Shown here: positions 1 to 6,516 of the stretch, piece by piece
Layout: each line of letters begins with the position of its first letter
How positions within the stretch are numbered: position 1 is the first letter of the stretch
Source: Fidelibacterota bacterium
GTDB taxonomy: Bacteria; Fidelibacterota; Marinisomatia; Marinisomatales; TCS55
Assembly (NCBI GenBank): GCA_002704905.1
Contig: PAIR01000036.1
Location: forward strand, 2,885 to 9,400
Direction of reading: 5' to 3'
DNA length: 6,516 nucleotides
Made by a program: the position numbers and the translations under genes
Notes under the pieces: model-generated
The model's input: only the letters and a program-made list of their open reading frames with translations
Database searches by the model: none
Told to the model about the DNA's origin: nothing

Positions 1-1277
1 TCGAGAATGGCTTGTGACTGGCGGTCGGATAAACTAAACCCACCCATAAGCCCCTCTTTGGCTTGTGCCGGATCTTTACTGCCCCGTATAATTTTTATAA
101 CTTCATCAATATTGTCTAGCGCAATTTTGAGTCCTTCAAGAATATGTGCGCGGGCCTCTGCCTCTTTTAATTCAAACTCTGTTCGCCTAACCACAACCTC
201 ATGTCGAAAGCCTATAAAATGATTAAGAACTGTTTTTAGTGGCATAATTTTTGGCACACCATCAACCAGGGCCAATAGAATGATTCCAAAAGTGTCTTGC
301 ATTTGGGTGTGTTGATAGAGCTGGTTTAAAATAACCTCTGGTACGGCGTCGCGTTTTGTTTCTATTACCACCCGGATGCCATCTTTGTCTGATTCGTCGC
401 GAAGGTCTGAGATTCCAATAATTTTTTTCTCATGAACAAGGTCGGCTATTTTTTCTACCAAGTTTGCTTTGTTTGTCTGGTAAGCAACTTCGGTAATAAC
501 GATGCTGTCCCGACCTTTTTTGTTTGTTTCAACATGGGCGCGGGCACGCATTTTTATTTTCCCCCGCCCGGTTTCGTAGGCTTGCTTTAGGCCGTCCATG
601 CCAAGGATTAAACCTGCCGTTGGGAAGTCGGGGCCTTTAATGTGTAGCATTAATTCTTCTGTTGTTATTGTGTCTTTATCAACCAGGGCTATAAGACCCG
701 AAATAATTTCAGCAAGATTGTGTGGTGGTATTTTTGTTGCCATCCCAACCGCAATTCCCTCTGATCCGTTCACTAAAAGCGCGGGAACAGCAGAGGGCAA
801 GACCGTGGGCTCTTTTAGTGTTTCGTCAAAGTTTGGGGTCCAGTTCACGGTTTCTTTGTCAAGATCTTTAAGCATTTCGCTTGTTAGTTTTGTCATTCTT
901 GACTCTGTGTAGCGCATGGCTGCTGCGTTATCTCCATCAATTGACCCGAAGTTTCCCTGTCCGTCTACAAGCCTATATCGCATAGAAAAGCTTTGCGCCA
1001 TTCGAACAAGCGCGTCATAAACAGAGCTGTCTCCGTGTGGGTGGTATTTACCTAGCACGTCACCAACAATTCTAGCTGATTTTTTATATGGTCTGTTCCA
1101 GCTTGAACCAAGCTCGCTCATCCCAAAAAGTATTCTCCGGTGAACAGGTTTTAGGCCGTCGCGAACATCAGGCAGAGCCCTTGACACAATCACTGACATC
1201 GAATAGTTAAGGTAGCTTTCCCGCATTTCATCTACAATGTCCCTTGGGAGTGTGTTGTCTCGATTAAAATCAACCAT
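1..1277 (-). CDS. gyrA: DNA gyrase subunit A, N-terminal part (cut by left edge)
   Basis: This is the breakage-reunion subunit of DNA gyrase, which with GyrB introduces negative supercoils using ATP in the cytoplasm. 425 complete codons are present; the 3' end, including the rest of the coiled coil and the C-terminal DNA-wrapping domain, lies outside the window (E. coli GyrA has 875 residues). The winged-helix domain contains the motif [12 protein letters not shown] at residues 77-88 and the catalytic tyrosine at about residue 123 in AMRYTES. The quinolone-determining positions are Ser84 and Asp88 (E. coli Ser83 and Asp87), the drug-sensitive residues. The tower region follows ([14 protein letters not shown], near 148-161), and the visible part ends in the coiled-coil motif SQAIL. 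The ATG at 1277 gives the usual N-terminus ([20 protein letters not shown]) and has an AGGA Shine-Dalgarno at 1285-1288, seven bases upstream. It starts 18 bp after gyrB, so the two are probably co-transcribed. No frameshift is seen. Confidence 0.98.
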   Translation of the reverse strand, partial: MVDFNRDNTLPRDIVDEMRESYLNYSMSVIVSRALPDVRDGLKPVHRRILFGMSELGSSWNRPYKKSARIVGDVLGKYHPHGDSSVYDALVRMAQSFSMRYRLVDGQGNFGSIDGDNAAAMRYTESRMTKLTSEMLKDLDKETVNWTPNFDETLKEPTVLPSAVPALLVNGSEGIAVGMATKIPPHNLAEIISGLIALVDKDTITTEELMLHIKGPDFPTAGLILGMDGLKQAYETGRGKIKMRARAHVETNKKGRDSIVITEVAYQTNKANLVEKIADLVHEKKIIGISDLRDESDKDGIRVVIETKRDAVPEVILNQLYQHTQMQDTFGIILLALVDGVPKIMPLKTVLNHFIGFRHEVVVRRTEFELKEAEARAHILEGLKIALDNIDEVIKIIRGSKDPAQAKEGLMGGFSLSDRQSQAIL

Positions 1278-1295
1278 AAATATTTCCTATATCTG

Positions 1296-3525
<2,230 letters not shown>

Positions 3526-3538
<13 letters not shown>

Positions 3539-4605
3539 GACCGTTCTAAATGAAGCTGTTTATTTTCCGGTTTATTAAGATCTATCCCGTGCCTTTCAAT
3601 ATCAACTAAGTCTGTGTTCGTTATGATCGTTTGGGCTTTTTTTTCTAAGAGGGCCAAAACAGCGTCGCTTCTTTCAAAGTCCAGCTTTGCAAACAAGTCG
3701 TCAAGTAAAAGCGTTGGCGTTTTTCCTGTTTCTGTTTTAATAAACGCGTATTCAGCCAGTTTAATTAGAATTAGTGATATTTTATGTTCGCCCTGAGATC
3801 CATATCTTTTCAAGGCCTGGTTTTCATAATAAAAATCAGCCCCGTCTGTGTGTGGGCCAACAGAGGTTCTCTTTCTTAAGAAGTCTTTTTTTATGGCCTT
3901 TTTCAGCTCTTCTATAATCTCTTTTTTTTCTGCCGGTGCTTGTTTTGTTTTTAAAATAACGCTAACACCCGGCTGCCCGTACGACTTCGAAATCTCTTTT
4001 AAAAAAAGTTTGAACTTTTGGCACAGCTCTTTTTTTTCGCTCCAGACTTTTACGGCGGCTTCCGCGAGCTGTTCGTCCCAAACCAAAAGCGTAGGCTCTG
4101 TTTTTTCCGTTTTAAGAAGGGCGTTCCGTTGTTTTAGTATTCTCGTGTAAGCCGTTAGGGTTTTTAAGTATTTATTTGAGACGGTAGCATAAAGCTTGTC
4201 AAGGTATTTTCTCCTGTCACCCGGAAAACCTTTTGTAATCTTTTGTTCTTCTGGCGAGAGCAAAACTATTGGGTTTTTTCCAATGAGGTCGCGGGCCTTT
4301 ACGTCAACGCCGTTTATTTTAATTTTACGGCGCGCTTCTTTTGATTGGGCAAAGCAGATTGTTTCGTGCTCTCTATTAATTGTGAAGAGCCCCTCAACCA
4401 GGGTTTCGTTTGCGTTGTGGTTTATTGTTTCCAAAGCTCGGCTTGTTTTAAAGCTCCTGCCAAGAGACAACAGATAAATTGCTTCTAGAATGGAGGTTTT
4501 TCCAGATCCGTTTTCACCCCAAATAACATTTACTCCAGGGCTAAAGGTTAGCGCCGTTCTCTCGTGACTCCTAAAGTTTACCATTTTGATTTGATCAATA
4601 GACAC
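3526..4605 (-). CDS. recF: DNA replication and repair protein RecF
   Basis: RecF is an ABC/SMC-like ATPase which, with RecO and RecR, helps RecA load at single-strand gaps and protects stalled forks. The Walker A motif GENGSGKT lies at residues 30-37, with Lys36 in exactly the E. coli position when the GTG at 4605 is taken as start. The ABC signature region is SQGEHKIS (about 270-277), preceded by VGPHTDGADF; Walker B and D-loop are LLLDDLFAKLD (about 299-309). Length is 359 residues, normal for the family (about 350-370). An in-frame TTG two codons upstream (4611) gives a 361-residue version. I prefer GTG because the segment from MSIDQIKMVNFR then matches E. coli MSLTRLLIRDFR residue for residue in length. 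No clear Shine-Dalgarno precedes either start. It lies 57 bp after dnaN, and its end overlaps dciA by 13 bp. The GPHxD segment carries Thr where many RecF proteins have Arg. Confidence 0.96.
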
Positions 4606-4662
4606 AACCAAAAACTGCTAATGTTTTTGTGCTGTTGTGTTGTTGTGGTAATAGCTCAAGCC

Positions 4663-5781
4663 TTAGTCGTTTAATCGGATTGGCATTAACAGCATCGTTT
4701 GGTCGGAGTTCTCTTTTTGTTCTTCTGGTATAAAGAGCGTTGCGCTAATTGGCGTCTTCAGTTTCATTTTTAATTTTTCATCCGTGATGTGGGATAAAAT
4801 GTCTTTCAAATAGGCCGCGTTATATCCAATTGTGAGGTCTTCGCCGGAGTACTTTCCAACAATTTCTTCTTTTGCTTTTGAAGATTTTTCTGGATCTTCT
4901 GTCGTTATTTGAATTTGGCCCTGGTCTATCCGTAGCGCGATTTGATGGGTTGATCTGTTTGAAAAAATAGAAACTCGCCGCACCGCGGACAAAAGAGCCT
5001 TCCGATCAACTATCAACTCCTTGTCGTTATCTTTTGGTATGACACTGTCAAAGTCTGGAAACCTTTCATCAATTATGCGCGTAAAATACGTATCTCCATC
5101 AATGGCTGCTGTCATGTGGTTGTCCCCCATCCAAAGCTCTGTGGCGCTGTCCTCTTTTAAGACGTTCAGCAGAAGGTTTAAGAACTTTTTAGGCACAATT
5201 ACATCGCCAGAAAACTCCGCTGCTTTATGGTCTTTGCGGGCATATCGCACAAGCCTGTGACCGTCGGTCGCAACCCCCGTTAGCTCTTCTTCTCCAAACC
5301 TAAACAAAACGCCGGTCAAAGCGGGTTTGAGCTCGTCTCTGCTCACGGCAAAAACCGTTTTCTTTATTAGGTCGTTCAGCGCCCCCGACGAAACACCGAC
5401 GCTTTTTCTGTTGTCCACCTCGGGTACCGCAGGAAACTCGTCAGCTGGTTTACCCATGATATCGTAGGTGCCCACCTCTGAAGACATTTTAATTTTATTG
5501 TTTTCATCGGCCGAAAGGTTAATTCGGGCATCTTCCGGAAGCTCCGTTGTTATGTCTAAAAGTGTTTGCAGAGGAATTGCGGTAGACCCTTGAGTTTCTA
5601 TGCTAGCAGGAAGACTAACTACAATTGTGATTTCAAGATCCGTTGTTCTTAAAATTGTTTCAGAGTCTCGAACCTCAAAAAGTACACAGCTTAAAATTGG
5701 AAGAGTTGATCGTGTTGGTGTTGCTTTGGATAGCTTTTGTAGTGCCGATTGAAGCTCAAGTTTGGATGTAGAAAGTTTCAT
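4663..5781 (-). CDS. dnaN: DNA polymerase III subunit beta (sliding clamp)
   Basis: This is the ring-forming processivity clamp that tethers DNA polymerase III and repair factors to DNA. It has 372 residues, against 366 in E. coli. All three clamp domains are recognisable: domain 1 from MKLSTSKLELQSALQKLSKA with LPILSCVLFEV; domain 2 with ATDGHRL at 171-177; domain 3 after FPDFDSVIP (241-249), with GYNAAYLKDIL at 319-329 and the terminal MPIRL at 366-370. These include the conserved segments around the client-binding pocket. The usual MPxRL end is extended by two residues (Asn-Asp), which is unremarkable. The ATG at 5781 is preceded by GGTGA four bases upstream (5786-5790), so the start is well supported. 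It is the first gene after the candidate origin and probably heads the dnaN-recF-dciA-gyrB-gyrA transcription unit. Confidence 0.99.
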   Translation of the reverse strand: MKLSTSKLELQSALQKLSKATPTRSTLPILSCVLFEVRDSETILRTTDLEITIVVSLPASIETQGSTAIPLQTLLDITTELPEDARINLSADENNKIKMSSEVGTYDIMGKPADEFPAVPEVDNRKSVGVSSGALNDLIKKTVFAVSRDELKPALTGVLFRFGEEELTGVATDGHRLVRYARKDHKAAEFSGDVIVPKKFLNLLLNVLKEDSATELWMGDNHMTAAIDGDTYFTRIIDERFPDFDSVIPKDNDKELIVDRKALLSAVRRVSIFSNRSTHQIALRIDQGQIQITTEDPEKSSKAKEEIVGKYSGEDLTIGYNAAYLKDILSHITDEKLKMKLKTPISATLFIPEEQKENSDQTMLLMPIRLND

Positions 5782-5892
5782 TTTTTCACCAAGTATTTAA
5801 ATGGGGTTTAGCGGTTAAATCAGCCAGACAACATTACTTAAAAAGGCCTGTTTTAACAAGCAGTTTTCCTTCTGAAAAGGGTCTTTTTTATG

Positions 5893-5932
5893 AAAATAAT
5901 AAATTGAAAAATATAATATATTATTTATAATA
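5893..5932. other. AT-rich segment, probable DNA unwinding element
   Basis: Forty consecutive bases contain a single G (position 5906) and no C. The segment includes the perfect 12-bp palindrome ATAATATATTAT at 5913-5924. It directly abuts a TTGTCCACA box at 5934-5942 and lies on the dnaN side of the box cluster, as unwinding elements do in dnaA-dnaN type origins. A convincing DnaA-trio repeat is not visible on the minus strand after the box: only one or two triplets fit. The segment may also contain the -10 region of a dnaN promoter. Confidence 0.6.
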
Positions 5933-5933
5933 C

Positions 5934-5942
5934 TGTGGACAA
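5934..5942 (-). promoter_or_regulatory. DnaA box, TTGTCCACA type, next to AT-rich element
   Basis: The minus strand reads TTGTCCACA, one base from TTATCCACA and identical to the form preferred in actinobacterial origins. It is separated from the 40-bp AT-rich segment by one base, the position expected for a box from which DnaA would extend into the unwinding element. It could also overlap the -35 region of a dnaN promoter, which would allow DnaA to regulate this operon. Confidence 0.65.
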
Positions 5943-5950
5943 AAGGAAAG

Positions 5951-5979
5951 AGACACAAAAAGCAAAAAAAGAAGTGTCT
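5951..5979. repeat. Inverted repeat AGACAC/GTGTCT with A-rich spacer
   Basis: AGACAC at 5951-5956 is the reverse complement of GTGTCT at 5974-5979. The 17-base spacer is almost pure A on the plus strand. The repeat sits in the A-rich tract next to the candidate unwinding element. It may be a protein-binding site in the origin or a chance repeat; six base pairs alone do not decide this. Confidence 0.3.
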
Positions 5980-6021
5980 AGAAACAAGACAGAAAACACA
6001 AAAACTTAAGGTTTTACTTTA

Positions 6022-6069
6022 TGTTGACAAGGTCCTCCTTGATGTTGAAAAGTTAGAAGTTGTTAACAA
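6022..6069 (-). promoter_or_regulatory. Three weak DnaA-box-like 9-mers
   Basis: On the plus strand the 9-mers TGTTGACAA (6022-6030), TGTTGAAAA (6043-6051) and TGTTAACAA (6061-6069) follow one another at 21 and 18 bp, close to two helical turns. Compared with TGTGGACAA, the complement of the TTGTCCACA box, they differ at one or two positions. All share the orientation of the strong boxes. They may be low-affinity DnaA sites, but such short relaxed matches in AT-rich DNA can arise by chance. Confidence 0.35.
6028..6041. repeat. Short inverted repeat CAAGG-TCCT-CCTTG
   Basis: A 5-bp perfect inverted repeat with a 4-base loop lies between two weak DnaA-box-like 9-mers. There is no T-tract after it on either strand, so it is not an intrinsic terminator. 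On the minus strand the loop and right arm create an AAGGAGG Shine-Dalgarno look-alike, but the reading frame after it closes after three codons. Confidence 0.4.
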
Positions 6070-6110
6070 TTTTTTTGAGAACAGGCTAAAAGCACCTTCT
6101 TCTGGTTGGT

Positions 6111-6119
6111 TGTGGATAA
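6111..6119 (-). promoter_or_regulatory. DnaA box, perfect consensus
   Basis: The minus strand reads TTATCCACA, a 9/9 match to the high-affinity DnaA box of E. coli and B. subtilis. It lies 27 bp downstream of the isomerase stop codon, in non-coding DNA, so coding constraint does not explain it. It is the strongest single piece of evidence for an origin here. Confidence 0.8.
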
Positions 6120-6145
6120 CACGTGGGGAAAACCCCCAAAGACCG

Positions 6146-6516
6146 TCAATTATTAATGTGGACAAAGATATTTTGTCTTGCGCTCGATACTAACGCGCGA
6201 AACCTCTCCCCCTTTTTGTTGTTAAGCGCCATTGTCTCTATTTCGGTCCAGTGTTTATCAATGCTGGCGGGGCCGCCAGGCTTTGTTGACTCAACCCACA
6301 AAAGGTGATAACCCATTTCTGTTCGAACAGGACCAGCGCAGACATTTTTTTCTATTTGCCCCAAGACCATTCCAAACTCAGGAATGGGATATGAGTCGGG
6401 GTTTATCCACCCAAGGTTTCCTCCGCTTTCAGCGGTTTGCTCGTCCATGGACCGCGTCTTTGCCGACCGAATAAACAACGCAAGGGTTAAAAGAGAATCT
6501 TTTAGGGAGGCCGCTT
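6146..6516 (-). CDS. Parvulin-type (PpiC/SurA-like) peptidyl-prolyl isomerase, C-terminal part (cut by right edge)
   Basis: The frame is open to the right edge of the window, so the N-terminus is missing; 123 codons are present (one cut by the edge) before the TGA at 6146-6148. The visible part covers the second half of a rotamase domain: SGGNLGWI, the region around PEFGMVLGQIEKNVCAGPV, then TEMGYHLLWVEST, matching the parvulin pattern NGGxLGW ... PEF ... G-x-V-S-x-PV ... GYHL. After it comes a helical tail containing WTEIETMALNNKK, ending in ARQNIFVHINN, like the C-terminal tail of SurA/PrsA-type foldases. Such proteins catalyse cis-trans isomerisation of prolyl bonds and usually help fold exported proteins in the periplasm or outside the membrane, but the signal peptide or membrane anchor that would show this is outside the window. 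The in-frame TTG at 6478 is not the real start because family-like sequence continues upstream of it. Its last codons overlap a DnaA-box-like site. Confidence 0.85.
   Translation of the reverse strand, partial: AASLKDSLLTLALFIRSAKTRSMDEQTAESGGNLGWINPDSYPIPEFGMVLGQIEKNVCAGPVRTEMGYHLLWVESTKPGGPASIDKHWTEIETMALNNKKGERFRALVSSARQNIFVHINN
6157..6165 (-). promoter_or_regulatory. DnaA box, TTGTCCACA type, within the isomerase 3' end
   Basis: The minus strand again reads TTGTCCACA, identical to the box at 5934-5942 and in the same orientation. It overlaps the codons for the Phe-Val-His residues close to the C-terminus of the isomerase gene, so part of the match could be coding coincidence. Its distance of 46 bp from the perfect box supports membership of the same cluster. 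Confidence 0.5.

Larger units (their letters stand above)
5782..6165. other. Candidate chromosomal replication origin (oriC)
   Basis: This stretch covers the gene-free interval between dnaN and the isomerase gene plus the last few codons of the latter. It holds one perfect DnaA box, two TTGTCCACA-type boxes and weaker box-like 9-mers, all oriented the same way, a 40-bp segment that is almost pure A+T, and an A-rich tract between them. Boxes first and AT-rich element next to dnaN is the arrangement of known dnaA-dnaN intergenic origins. No open reading frame of credible length lies here; the remaining part next to dnaN (about 5800-5890) shows only weak short hairpins. The origin call is inference from motif clustering and the replication-gene context; dnaA itself is not in the window. 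Confidence 0.72.

Noticed and set aside
7..912. Plus-strand open frames opposite gyrA
   Set aside because: The minus strand here encodes an uninterrupted, motif-complete GyrA, so these are antisense shadows.
5411..5419. TTGTCCACC on the plus strand inside dnaN
   Set aside because: It is an isolated, imperfect, oppositely oriented match within coding DNA; a single such match is expected by chance.
5862..5888. TTTTC-CTTCT-GAAAA hairpin followed by T residues on the plus strand, as a terminator
   Set aside because: The stem has a single G-C pair, and no plus-strand gene precedes it that would need termination.
6028..6040. AAGGAGG on the minus strand followed by TTG, as a leader peptide start
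   Set aside because: The frame is TTG-TCA-ACA-TAA, only three codons, and the motif is a by-product of a short inverted repeat.
6123..6137. GGGG/CCCC hairpin just after the isomerase stop as an intrinsic terminator
   Set aside because: The stem is only four base pairs and no T-tract follows on the minus strand.
6403..6411. TTATCCACC on the plus strand, 8/9 match to a DnaA box
   Set aside because: It lies in the conserved GWI codons of the parvulin domain, is in the opposite orientation to the cluster, and is explained by coding sequence.
6123..6474. Plus-strand open frames opposite the isomerase gene
   Set aside because: The minus-strand frame matches the parvulin family to the edge of the window; the plus frames have no family features.

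Overview
The window is a bacterial chromosomal replication-and-topology locus. All six genes I can support lie on the minus strand. Read in the direction of transcription (right to left) they are: the 3' end of a parvulin-type peptidyl-prolyl isomerase, a gene-free stretch of about 364 bp, dnaN, recF, a DciA (DUF721) gene, gyrB, and the first 425 codons of gyrA, which runs off the left edge. The order dnaN-recF-DUF721-gyrB-gyrA is the classical origin-proximal cluster of many bacteria. Coding density is very high: recF/dciA and dciA/gyrB overlap, and gyrB and gyrA are 18 bp apart.

The most interesting part is the gene-free stretch between the isomerase and dnaN (about 5782-6145). It looks like a replication origin. 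It holds one perfect DnaA box (TTATCCACA on the minus strand), two TTGTCCACA-type boxes and three weaker box-like 9-mers, all in the same orientation. A 40-bp segment with a single G or C lies on the dnaN side and resembles a DNA unwinding element. Between them is an A-rich tract with almost no T. The layout (boxes, then AT-rich element, then dnaN) matches the dnaA-dnaN intergenic origins of other bacteria, but the position normally held by dnaA is taken by the isomerase gene.

The products work together in DNA replication. DnaN is the sliding clamp, RecF acts in gap repair at stalled forks, DciA is the probable DnaB helicase loader or operator, and GyrA/GyrB form the gyrase that removes supercoils ahead of the fork. 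Catalytic motifs are intact in every gene whose relevant domain is visible. The isomerase is probably an envelope foldase unrelated to replication.

The organism cannot be named with confidence. Base composition is moderately AT-rich by eye, GyrB is the short form without the large gammaproteobacterial insert, and DciA sits in the cluster. The style of the RecF, GyrA and parvulin sequences would fit an uncultivated bacterium of the FCB/Marinimicrobia kind, but that is an impression from the sequences and not a result. Apart from the origin layout this is ordinary core-genome sequence. I saw no mobile element, CRISPR array, tRNA, rRNA or sign of horizontal transfer.
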